Below, one piece after another: positions 8,446 through 16,881 of a DNA stretch of 64,000 nucleotides; the first letter of the stretch is position 1, and each line of letters starts with the position of its first letter. Under the pieces are notes generated by a model. The model searched no databases and was not told the origin of the DNA. It saw only the letters and a program-made list of their open reading frames with translations. The stretch spans positions 1,838,001 through 1,902,000 of the forward strand of contig NZ_CP091430.1 in NCBI RefSeq assembly GCF_024734895.1, given 5' to 3'. Origin of the DNA: Paenibacillus spongiae (GTDB lineage: Bacteria > Bacillota > Bacilli > Paenibacillales > Paenibacillaceae). The translations under genes were made by a program, and so were the position numbers.

Positions 8446-9861
8446 ATGCGCAAATTGAAAACGTTTGCATCTGTAATGCTCGTATTTGCGTTCATTTTTG
8501 TTACGGCATGCTCGGGGTCTGATAAACCTAATAATGATCCAGGGGCGGAGAAGAATGCAGAAACGCCTAAGAACGATGCAGCTGCTCCTGAGGACACGCC
8601 CGAACCGAAAGAACCGGAGGAGCCGAAGATCGATCTGGGCGGACGTGAAATTCGCATTCTGCTCGACGACGCCGAGCAGCGCGGTCTGGGCGGTCCGGTC
8701 GAAGGCACGAAGTTCGGGGATATGCGGATGGAGAGACAGAAGGAAGTCGAGAAGAAGTATAACGTGAAAATCGTGTACGAACCGCTCGCTTACGGGCAAG
8801 TCAACGAGAAATTGATCGCGTCGGGGCTGGCCGGCGAGCCGGTCGCCGACATCGTTGCCATCGACAAGTATTTCGCGATTCCATTGATCAACCAAGGCTT
8901 GCTGCGCGAGGTCGACGATCTATTCGATTTCAACGATCCGAAATGGCCGAAAGGGATTCAGAACTTCGGCGCATGGAACGGCAAAATGTACGGATTCACC
9001 GATTCGGTCAATGCCGGCTCGGGCATTTATTACAACAAAACGTTGTTCAAACGCGAAGGCTTGCCTGATCCGCATCAGCTGGTCAAAGAGGACAAATGGA
9101 ACTGGGATACCTTCCTGGAAATCTTAAAGAAAGCGACCAAGGATACCGATGGCGACGGCAATATCGATCAGTGGGGCATCGCGAACCATGCTCCGATCAT
9201 CGCCCGCATCATTATGTACGCCAACAATGGAGCGCTGGTTGAAAACCGCGACGGCAAATGGGTATTCACCGGCGACGAGCCGAATGCCGTTGAAGCGATG
9301 CGCTTCCTGTACGACCTGGTTAATACGCACAAAGTCATGATGCCGAACAAAAACGGCAATTTCGAAGATTGGGTCGATTCGCAAACCGCGTTCCATACGG
9401 GAAAAGCGGCGATGGTCACCGGCGAGCTGTGGGAAGCCGGCGGACGCAAGGAAATGACGGACGAATTCGGATTCGTGTACTTCCCGAAAGGGCCGAAGGC
9501 GACCGAATACGCCAATTCTCTTGAGAATTTCTCGTTATACTTCATGCCTGCCAATGTGAAGCAGCCCGAAGTCGTCGCCCAAATCTGGAATGATCTCATT
9601 CTGTGGGATGAAACCCGCAACATCCGCAAGGAATTCAACGAGCGCAATCTGCAGGGCGCTGAAGACGTTGAAGCTGCACTGACGATTTCCGATTGGGTCA
9701 ATCCCGTGCCTTGGGCCGGTGTAGGCGATATCGGAGGGAATTTGTCTCCTGCGATATGGAACTTTGTTCGTAACGGCAGTACGCCGGAATCCGAAATGGA
9801 AAAAATCAAGCAGCCGGTCCAAAAATCATTGGACGATATCTTGAACAAAGCAAAAAAATAA
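8446..9861 (+). CDS. ABC transporter sugar-binding lipoprotein
   Basis: This 471-residue extracellular solute-binding protein belongs to the sugar ABC importer group (family 1 type). The start is ATG 8446, after GGGAGG. An upstream extension in the same frame lacks a ribosome site. Residues 1-21 are a lipoprotein signal with lipobox VTAC, and Cys22 would be lipidated. An acidic Pro/Glu-rich linker precedes the binding fold. DTDGDGNIDQWG near residue 233 is a typical calcium-loop motif in these proteins. It should deliver an oligosaccharide to one of the two permease pairs downstream. Confidence 0.88.
   Translation: MRKLKTFASVMLVFAFIFVTACSGSDKPNNDPGAEKNAETPKNDAAAPEDTPEPKEPEEPKIDLGGREIRILLDDAEQRGLGGPVEGTKFGDMRMERQKEVEKKYNVKIVYEPLAYGQVNEKLIASGLAGEPVADIVAIDKYFAIPLINQGLLREVDDLFDFNDPKWPKGIQNFGAWNGKMYGFTDSVNAGSGIYYNKTLFKREGLPDPHQLVKEDKWNWDTFLEILKKATKDTDGDGNIDQWGIANHAPIIARIIMYANNGALVENRDGKWVFTGDEPNAVEAMRFLYDLVNTHKVMMPNKNGNFEDWVDSQTAFHTGKAAMVTGELWEAGGRKEMTDEFGFVYFPKGPKATEYANSLENFSLYFMPANVKQPEVVAQIWNDLILWDETRNIRKEFNERNLQGAEDVEAALTISDWVNPVPWAGVGDIGGNLSPAIWNFVRNGSTPESEMEKIKQPVQKSLDDILNKAKK
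8456..8469 (+). promoter_or_regulatory. Candidate CcpA catabolite-response (cre) site
   Basis: TGAAAACGTTTGCA overlaps codons 4-9 of the binding-protein gene and matches the cre consensus TGWAANCGNTNWCA at 13 of 14 positions. A site just inside the coding region fits CcpA roadblock repression of a sugar uptake operon. Confidence 0.5.
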
Positions 9862-10049
9862 TCGATAGCTGGGTTCTAGATTGTTTGCGTGCTAGAGTGC
9901 TAGACCGAACGGCCTATCCCCATCTGCCCGCAAGGGCGGCATAAGCTTGAATGAATACAGCGCAGACGCTCTTATGATTGAGCGGATGGGGAACGCCTTC
10001 GGGTACGCCTTGGGACAGTAGTGGATCAGGTAAGGAAGGAGAGCTGGGC

Positions 10050-12959
10050 GTGCGGATCTTACAGAGAAAGCATATTGCTGCTGTTGCCATAATCGCGATT
10101 GTTGCCGTATGGATCGTCACCTCTTTTATAACGGCGGATGAGCCGGCAATCAAAGCGAAGGAACCGGCGCTAGCCGGGACGGAGGCGGACCAGCCGGAAG
10201 TTACGCCGGATACCCCATCGTCGTCAATACTTCGCTATGAACAGTATGCAGCCCGATACTCGAATGCCGTCCGTCCTGATGGAATTGGGCGGATCGAAGC
10301 GGAAGCGTTCGCGGGTACTCACGGAATGAAGGCGGAAATTCTGGATTCATTCGAGCAAGCGGCAAGCCCCGTCGTGCGGACGGAGGAATCGGGATCGATA
10401 TACTGGGACATTGAAGTTCCGGAAGACGGGCTGTATCACTTCGGTTTGCGTTATTTTCCGGTTGCCGGGAACAGCTCGCCTATTGAACGGGAATTCCGGA
10501 TCGATGGCGCGCTTCCGTTCGAGGAAGCGAACAGACTCGTTTTTTCTCGGGTATGGCGCAATGAACGGCCGGACATACAGCGCGACCGCAACGAGAACGA
10601 CTTGCGGCCAAGGCAAGTCGAAAGTCCCAAGTGGCAGGACAAGAGCTTTAGCGATGCGGAGAGCTACTTTCAGGAGCCGTTCTCCTTTTATATGACAAAG
10701 GGCAAGCACCGGATTGAGCTGGTCTCTCTCCGCGAACCGATGGTAATCGATTATTTGCAGTTCTTTCAAGAGAAGCAGCTTCCGTCCTACGAGGAGCTTG
10801 CCGGCGGTTATGACGCGCAGGGCTACAAGGTTACGAATGACGTTATGATCAAGCTTCAAGGCGAAGATGCGCTATACAAATCGAGCCCTTCCCTGTACCC
10901 GATCAACGACCGGTCGAGTCCGGGAACGGAGCCTTACCATGTGTCGAAGATTCGGATGAATACAATCGGCGGGATCAATTGGAAAATTCCCGGTCAATGG
11001 ATCACTTGGGAGACGGACATTCCCGAAGACGGCCTATACGAGATCGGTTTCCGTTATAAACAGAATCTGTCCCGTGGGGTGAACGTCGTGCGCAAGCTGT
11101 ATATCGACGATCAAATCCCGTTCAAGGAAGCGGAGCACATCACCTTTCAATACGATGGCGCCTGGCAGGTCGGCGTTGCCGGCCCGGAGGAACAGCCTTA
11201 CTTATTCTATCTGACCAAGGGCAAGCATGAAATCAAGCTCGAAGTGACGATGGGCGAGCTCTCGGAAGTCATTCAATCGGTACGCAAGAGCATTCAGGAA
11301 CTAAACAAGCTGTATCGGCAGATTATCATGATTACCGGCACGGAGCCGGATGCCTTCCGCGACTATCAGCTGGAGAAGCTGATTCCGGGAATGACGGACA
11401 TGTTTCTGAAACAGAGCAAATCGCTCGAAGCGGCGGCAGACCGCATGGACCAATTGATCGGAGGGGCAAGCGAAAGCGCCACGATTCTGCGCACGACATC
11501 CTATCAGCTGGGCGATCTCGGCAGCCGGCCGGAGACGCTGACCGACCGCCTGAAGAACTTCAAGGATAACGTAACATCGCTTGGAACGTGGCTGCTTGGC
11601 GTCAATCAACAGCCGCTTGAGCTCGATTATTTGTTCGTCAAATCGCCGGATGCCGGTACGCCCAAAGCTACGACGGGATTCTTCAGCCGCTTGAAGCATG
11701 ATCTGCTTTCCTTCGCATCCTCGTTCACGGAGGATTATAACAATGTCGGAAGCGGCTTCAAGGACGACTCCGTAGTCGTGTGGGTGAACGGCGGCCGCGA
11801 TCAGGCGCAGCTGATCCGCTCGATGATCGATAACTCGTTTACGCCGGAGACGGGGATCAAGATCGACCTGCAGTTGGTGGACAGCAAAGTGCTGCTGCCT
11901 TCGACCTTGGCGGGGAAAGGTCCCGATGTCGCTCTGTCGACGGGCGAGGTCGTCAACTTCGCGATGCGGCATGCGCTGGAAGATTTGTCGAAATACCCCG
12001 GCTTTGACGACGTCCGGGAGCGGTTCATGGACAGCGCCTTCGTCGGCTTCACGTACCAGAACGGAATTTTCGCTATTCCGGAGAAGCAATCTTTCCCGAT
12101 GCTGTTCTACCGCAAGGACATTCTGGAGGAGCTCAAGCTGAAGGTTCCCGATTCGTGGACGGATTTGTACCATGTCATCCCCGTGCTGCAGAAGCATCAT
12201 ATGCAGGTCGGCATGACGCCGACGCCCGTATTCGAGATGCTCCTCTATCAGAACGGGGGCCAGTACTACAAGGATGAAGGAATGAGGACCGATCTCGATT
12301 CGTCCGTCGGAATCAAGGCGTTCAAGAAATGGACGGAGCTGTACAACAACTATAAGCTGCCGCAGGAATTCGAATTCGTGAACCGTTTCCGGACAGGCGA
12401 GATGCCGCTAGGAATCGCGGACTATACGACCTACAATACGCTGACAATCTTCGCGCCGGAAATCCGCGGGCAATGGGGCTTCGCTCCCGTACCGGGCGTG
12501 CTCGGCGAGGACGGCGAGATACACCGCGAGACGCTGTCGACGAGCATCGGAACGGTCATGTTCAAGAATACGAAAAACAAGGATGCGGCATGGAAGTTTA
12601 TCGACTGGTGGACCGATACGGAAGCCCAGGCGACATTCGGCCGCGAATTGGAAGCGCTTCTCGGCGAATCCGGCCGGTATGCGGCCGCGAACATCGCAGC
12701 AATGAAACAGCTGCCTTGGTCCGCCAAGGAATACAACCAGTTAATGTCGCAATGGGAGTGGGTGCGCGGAATGCCAGATGTTCCCGGCGGGTATTCGCTG
12801 GTGCGGCATGTGCAGAACGCTTTCTATTCCGTGATCAACAGCAAGACCGATCCGAGGGAAACGCTGCTTGATTACGTGCGCACGATCAATGAAGAAATAA
12901 CGATCAAGCGCAAAGAATTCAAGCTGCCGACAGCAGAGGAGAAGGGAGGGCGGTCATGA
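10050..12959 (+). CDS. Membrane-anchored extracellular solute-binding protein with N-terminal carbohydrate-binding-like modules
   Basis: This 969-residue protein starts at GTG 10050, eight bases after AAGGAG. Residues 8-28 form one membrane segment with no lipobox. Two similar beta-rich modules follow (about 77-244 and 283-404), each with the phrases 'E(V/T)DIPEDGLYxxGxRY', 'IDxxxPFxEA' and 'FYLTKGKHxIxLxS/V', so the module is duplicated. A helical linker spans 410-500. Residues 574-950 form a sugar ABC binding-protein fold (GPDVALSTGEVVNFA, EKQSFPMLFYRKD, FRTGEMPLGIADY). It overlaps the next permease gene by four bases. The fusion of duplicated glycan-binding-like domains to a transporter receptor is unusual: the family is normally about 420-550 residues. 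Confidence 0.82.
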   Translation: MRILQRKHIAAVAIIAIVAVWIVTSFITADEPAIKAKEPALAGTEADQPEVTPDTPSSSILRYEQYAARYSNAVRPDGIGRIEAEAFAGTHGMKAEILDSFEQAASPVVRTEESGSIYWDIEVPEDGLYHFGLRYFPVAGNSSPIEREFRIDGALPFEEANRLVFSRVWRNERPDIQRDRNENDLRPRQVESPKWQDKSFSDAESYFQEPFSFYMTKGKHRIELVSLREPMVIDYLQFFQEKQLPSYEELAGGYDAQGYKVTNDVMIKLQGEDALYKSSPSLYPINDRSSPGTEPYHVSKIRMNTIGGINWKIPGQWITWETDIPEDGLYEIGFRYKQNLSRGVNVVRKLYIDDQIPFKEAEHITFQYDGAWQVGVAGPEEQPYLFYLTKGKHEIKLEVTMGELSEVIQSVRKSIQELNKLYRQIIMITGTEPDAFRDYQLEKLIPGMTDMFLKQSKSLEAAADRMDQLIGGASESATILRTTSYQLGDLGSRPETLTDRLKNFKDNVTSLGTWLLGVNQQPLELDYLFVKSPDAGTPKATTGFFSRLKHDLLSFASSFTEDYNNVGSGFKDDSVVVWVNGGRDQAQLIRSMIDNSFTPETGIKIDLQLVDSKVLLPSTLAGKGPDVALSTGEVVNFAMRHALEDLSKYPGFDDVRERFMDSAFVGFTYQNGIFAIPEKQSFPMLFYRKDILEELKLKVPDSWTDLYHVIPVLQKHHMQVGMTPTPVFEMLLYQNGGQYYKDEGMRTDLDSSVGIKAFKKWTELYNNYKLPQEFEFVNRFRTGEMPLGIADYTTYNTLTIFAPEIRGQWGFAPVPGVLGEDGEIHRETLSTSIGTVMFKNTKNKDAAWKFIDWWTDTEAQATFGRELEALLGESGRYAAANIAAMKQLPWSAKEYNQLMSQWEWVRGMPDVPGGYSLVRHVQNAFYSVINSKTDPRETLLDYVRTINEEITIKRKEFKLPTAEEKGGRS

Positions 12960-13915
12960 GCATGATTCCATTAAGCCGGAAACCGGGAGAACGGGTGCTG
13001 AAGCAGCCAAGAGCGTCGGTTTGGGCGAAGAAAATGAGCGAAGTGAAGCGGCACAAACACATGTATGTCATGATTGCGCCTTATTTTACGATATTTCTCA
13101 TCTTCACGGTCCTCCCGGTTTTCTTGTCGCTCACGGTCAGCTTTACGAATTTCAACATGCTGGAATTTCCCGATTGGGTAGGCTGGCAAAATTACGCGAG
13201 ATTGTTTATCAGAGACGATATCTTTCTGCTTGCCGTGAAGAACACGATTTATTTTGCGGCGATTACCGGTCCGATCAGTTATGTCGTTTGTTTCGTGCTG
13301 GCGTGGGTCATTAACGAGCTGTCGCCCAAGGTCAGGGCGGTGGCGACACTAGTCTTCTACGCTCCGGTATTGTCCGGCAACGCCTTCATCGTATGGACGT
13401 TATTGTTCAGCGGGGACTCTTACGGCTATATCAATGCCTTCCTGCTGAAATTCCGCTTGATCGCGGAGCCGATCTTATGGCTCAAGGATCCGCAATACAT
13501 TATGACGATCATTATTATCGTGCAACTATGGCTCAGCCTCGGCACCAGCTTTCTCGCGTTTATCGCGGGCTTGCAGAGCATGGATAAGACGCTGTTCGAG
13601 GCCGGCGCGATCGACGGCATCCGCAACCGGTGGCAGGAGCTGTGGTTCATTACGCTGCCTTCGATGCGGCCCCAGCTGATGTTCGGCGCGGTTATTCAGA
13701 TCACATCGTCATTTGCCGTCGCTGAAGTCGCGACAACGCTTGCCGGTTTTCCGAGCGTGCAGTACGCGGGCCATACGATTGTGACGCACTTGATGGACTA
13801 TGGCAATATCCGGTTCGAGATGGGATACGCGTCTTCGATCGCAACCGTCTTGTTCGGCATTATGCTTGGCTCCAATCTGCTCGTGCAAAAGCTGCTGAAG
13901 AAGGTTGGTGATTAA
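12956..13915 (+). CDS. Sugar ABC transporter permease (first pair, subunit 1)
   Basis: This 319-residue inner-membrane protein is of the UgpA/MalF type with six predicted membrane segments. The EAA loop that contacts the ATPase is visible near residue 215 (EAGAIDGIRNRWQELW). The start ATG overlaps the stop of the large binding protein by ATGA, which indicates translational coupling and suggests that receptor is its partner. Confidence 0.9.
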   Translation: MSMIPLSRKPGERVLKQPRASVWAKKMSEVKRHKHMYVMIAPYFTIFLIFTVLPVFLSLTVSFTNFNMLEFPDWVGWQNYARLFIRDDIFLLAVKNTIYFAAITGPISYVVCFVLAWVINELSPKVRAVATLVFYAPVLSGNAFIVWTLLFSGDSYGYINAFLLKFRLIAEPILWLKDPQYIMTIIIIVQLWLSLGTSFLAFIAGLQSMDKTLFEAGAIDGIRNRWQELWFITLPSMRPQLMFGAVIQITSSFAVAEVATTLAGFPSVQYAGHTIVTHLMDYGNIRFEMGYASSIATVLFGIMLGSNLLVQKLLKKVGD

Positions 13916-13916
13916 G

Positions 13917-14795
13917 ATGAGTGCCGCTGCCAAGTTATTAAGGGGCAACAAAATCAACCGGTCCCGAGCAGGCGATCTGCTGCTGTTTCTGTTCCTTGCG
14001 GCGTTAGGCTACTTTATGGCGCTGCCTCTTGTATTCGTGATCAGCAACGCTTTTAAACCGATCAACGAAATCCTGCAGTTTCCGCCGAAGTTTCTCGTAC
14101 GGAACCCGAGCCTGAACAATTTTACCGACTTGTATAATTTGATGTCGGGTACATGGGTGCCGTTTACGAGATATATGTTCAACACGTTCTTCATTGCATT
14201 CATCGGAACGGCAGGCCACGTCATCATCGCATCGCTTGCCGCATACCCGCTGGCGAAGCGCAAATTTCCGGGCGTATCGGTGCTGTTCACGGTCGTCGTG
14301 CTGTCGCTGATGTTCTCCGGGACGGTAACGCAGGTGACGAACTACATGACGATGTCCTGGTTCGGCATGATCGATACGTATTGGGCGGTCATCATTCCGG
14401 CGATCGGCTCGTCGCTGGGGCTGTACCTGATGAAGCAGTTCATGGAGCAAATCCCGGATGCGCTGCTGGAAGCGGCGCAAATTGACGGGTGCAGCGAGTA
14501 CCGCATTTTCTGGCGCATTGTCATGCCGGTGGTCAAGCCGGCGTGGCTGACCCTGATCATCTTCTCCTTCCAGGGCTTGTGGGGAGCCGGCGGTGCTGCC
14601 GGATCGATGTATATTTACAGCGAACAGCTGAAAACCATTGATTACGCGCTGGGTCAAATTCTTGCGGGGGGCATTATCCGCACAGGTCCGTCGATGGCGG
14701 CGACGCTGCTCATGATCAGCGTTCCGATCATCATCTTCGTCATTACGCAGAGCAATGTGCTGCAGACGATGTCCACCTCAGGCATGAAAGATTAG
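13917..14795 (+). CDS. Carbohydrate ABC transporter permease (first pair, subunit 2)
   Basis: This 292-residue UgpE/MalG-type permease has six predicted membrane segments and an EAA loop near residue 184 (EAAQIDGCSEYRIFW). It follows its partner by one base. I chose ATG 13917. TTG 13905 and GTG 13908 in the same frame are alternatives, because GAAGG at 13900-13904 is far from the ATG. With the preceding gene it forms a heterodimeric channel. No ATPase gene accompanies it. Confidence 0.88.
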   Translation: MSAAAKLLRGNKINRSRAGDLLLFLFLAALGYFMALPLVFVISNAFKPINEILQFPPKFLVRNPSLNNFTDLYNLMSGTWVPFTRYMFNTFFIAFIGTAGHVIIASLAAYPLAKRKFPGVSVLFTVVVLSLMFSGTVTQVTNYMTMSWFGMIDTYWAVIIPAIGSSLGLYLMKQFMEQIPDALLEAAQIDGCSEYRIFWRIVMPVVKPAWLTLIIFSFQGLWGAGGAAGSMYIYSEQLKTIDYALGQILAGGIIRTGPSMAATLLMISVPIIIFVITQSNVLQTMSTSGMKD

Positions 14796-14815
14796 TGGAA
14801 AAGGAGAAGCCTATC

Positions 14816-16876
14816 GTGAAGCGAATACGGAAGATTGTGACGCTTTTCCTGTTCTTGCTTGCTGCGGCCGGGGCTGTGCCTGCGGCATATGCGGCCCCCT
14901 ACGACGGATATAACTATTCCGACGAAGGCACGGCCGACTCGGCCCCGGTCCCTTATTTGCCGGCAAAACTGATCACCGGCGGCGGCTTGAATATCGGCTC
15001 CTTCAAAACGCCGGAGGATATGTACATTACGAAGGAAGGCCATATCTTCGTATTGGATTCAGGAAATCAGCGCGTTGTCGAGATCGATAAAGCGGGGAAC
15101 GTAATGAACGTGATCGAGAGCTTCGATAACGGCGGCAGAACCGATACGTTCAAGGAGCCGCTCGGCCTCTTCGTCAGCGACCGGAACCGCCTGTTCGTGG
15201 CAGATACCGGCAATAAACGGGTCGTCGAGCTGACGACGGACGGCGAATTCATCCGCGAGATCGGCCCGCCGAAGGCGGATATTCTGCGGGCTAATTTCAC
15301 CTACGTGCCGACAAAGCTCGTTGTCGATACGGCAGGACGCCTCTATGTCGTCAGCAAAGGGGTATTCGACGGCGTCATCGAGTTCGACTCGGAAGGCAAT
15401 TTCACCGGATTTATCGGCGTGAATAAGGTTATGGTCGATCCGGCGGAATGGTTCTGGAAGCAGGTCTCGACCAAAGCGCAGCGGGAAGCGATGGCCTTGT
15501 TCATCCCCGTTGAATTCAACAATATCGATATCGACGAAGAGGATTTTCTATATGTGACGACGAGTGACGGCACCTCGGCGGAGCCGGTGCGGCGGCTCAA
15601 TCCTTCGGGCTCCGACGTGCTGCGCCGCGAAGGCTGGTTCACGCCGTCCGGCGACATCCGCACATCGTTCAGAGGCACCAGGCAGGGGCGTTCCACGATT
15701 GTCAGCGTCGCTCCGGATAAGAACGGGATCTATAGCATCCTGGACACGAAGCGGGGGCGGATCTTCACGTACGACAAGGACGGCAAAATGATGTACCAGT
15801 TCGGCGCGCTCGGCGAGCAATTCGGGCAATTCAAGACTCCCGTGGAAGTGAGCGTGCTCGGCGACCGCATCGTTGTTCTGGATAGGGGCTTGAATCATCT
15901 GACCGTGTTCGAGCCGACGCGGTATGGGGAAGCCATCCGCAGTGCCGTCATCTATAACGACCTCGGCGAAGAGAGCAATTCCGTCAAGTGGTGGCAGGAG
16001 GCATTGAAATTAAACCGGAATCTGGAAATGGCTTACCTCGGGATCGGCAAAGGGGAGCTTGTGCAGAACAATAACTATGCGGCGATGGCAAGCTTTAAGC
16101 TCGGGACGCATCCGGTTTATTATTCCAAGGCATTCGACCGGTACCGGAAGGAATGGTTGTGGAACCACTTCCCCACCATTGCGTCTGTCAGTGTCGTCGC
16201 CATTGTGCTGCTGATCCTGGCCTTCAAGCTCATCCGGGTTCGCGATACGGAACCGGGCGTCATCCGCTCGGCTTGGCAGACGTTATTCAGACCGTTCAAC
16301 GGATTCTGGGCGATGAAATACGAGCAGAAAGGCAGGGTATGGTTCACCCTTCTCATACTGCTCCTGCTCACCATCATGTCGATTTTGAGGCGCCAATATT
16401 CCGGGTTCGTCATTAATCCGGTCAACGATATGGTCGTCAACAGTCTGGATGAGCTTAAATTTATCGTGCTGCCGTTCTTCCTCTGGTGCGTGTCCAACTG
16501 GTCGATCACGACGCTCATGGACGGCGAGGGCAAGTTCAAGGAAATCGTCATGGCGACCGGTGTGGCGCTGATTCCGCTGCTGCTTGTGCAGGGACCGCTC
16601 CTCTTGTTCTCCAGAGTCATCACATTGAAGGAAGTATCCTTCTACAGTTTGATCGAATCATTCGCATACCTGTGGTTCGTCTTGCTGTTATTCATCGGTA
16701 TGCTGACCGTACATCAGTACAATGTGCTGAAGACGGTCGTCACGATGCTGCTGACCTTGCTGGTCATGGGAATCATCGTCTTCCTGGGCATGCTGATGGT
16801 CAGCCTTGCGCAGCAAATATTACAGTTCGGAACGACGATATACCAAGAGATCAAGTTCCGGATCGGGGAGGGGTGA
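14816..16876 (+). CDS. Secreted NHL-repeat domain fused to a YIP1-like membrane domain
   Basis: This 686-residue protein starts at GTG 14816, ten bases after AAGGAG. The earlier GTG at 14795 lacks a site. A signal peptide (1-26) precedes NHL-type beta-propeller repeats at about 57-375, recognisable by 'IFVLDSGNQRVVEID', 'LFVADTGNKRVVEL' and 'GEQFGQFKTP'. A short TPR-like segment (382-435) leads to a membrane segment near 455 and five or so further helices similar to YIP1 domains. The topology puts the propeller outside and the C-terminus in the membrane. It lies between an ABC permease and the DUF5696 gene, so it probably assists glycan capture or transport. No function is established. Confidence 0.72.
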   Translation: MKRIRKIVTLFLFLLAAAGAVPAAYAAPYDGYNYSDEGTADSAPVPYLPAKLITGGGLNIGSFKTPEDMYITKEGHIFVLDSGNQRVVEIDKAGNVMNVIESFDNGGRTDTFKEPLGLFVSDRNRLFVADTGNKRVVELTTDGEFIREIGPPKADILRANFTYVPTKLVVDTAGRLYVVSKGVFDGVIEFDSEGNFTGFIGVNKVMVDPAEWFWKQVSTKAQREAMALFIPVEFNNIDIDEEDFLYVTTSDGTSAEPVRRLNPSGSDVLRREGWFTPSGDIRTSFRGTRQGRSTIVSVAPDKNGIYSILDTKRGRIFTYDKDGKMMYQFGALGEQFGQFKTPVEVSVLGDRIVVLDRGLNHLTVFEPTRYGEAIRSAVIYNDLGEESNSVKWWQEALKLNRNLEMAYLGIGKGELVQNNNYAAMASFKLGTHPVYYSKAFDRYRKEWLWNHFPTIASVSVVAIVLLILAFKLIRVRDTEPGVIRSAWQTLFRPFNGFWAMKYEQKGRVWFTLLILLLLTIMSILRRQYSGFVINPVNDMVVNSLDELKFIVLPFFLWCVSNWSITTLMDGEGKFKEIVMATGVALIPLLLVQGPLLLFSRVITLKEVSFYSLIESFAYLWFVLLLFIGMLTVHQYNVLKTVVTMLLTLLVMGIIVFLGMLMVSLAQQILQFGTTIYQEIKFRIGEG

Positions 16877-16881
16877 GGAAG

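Noticed and set aside
16486..16881. Upstream extension of the DUF5696 frame
   Set aside because: It overlaps the coding region of the NHL/YIP1 gene in another frame, and GTG 16882 has a good ribosome site and begins a signal anchor.
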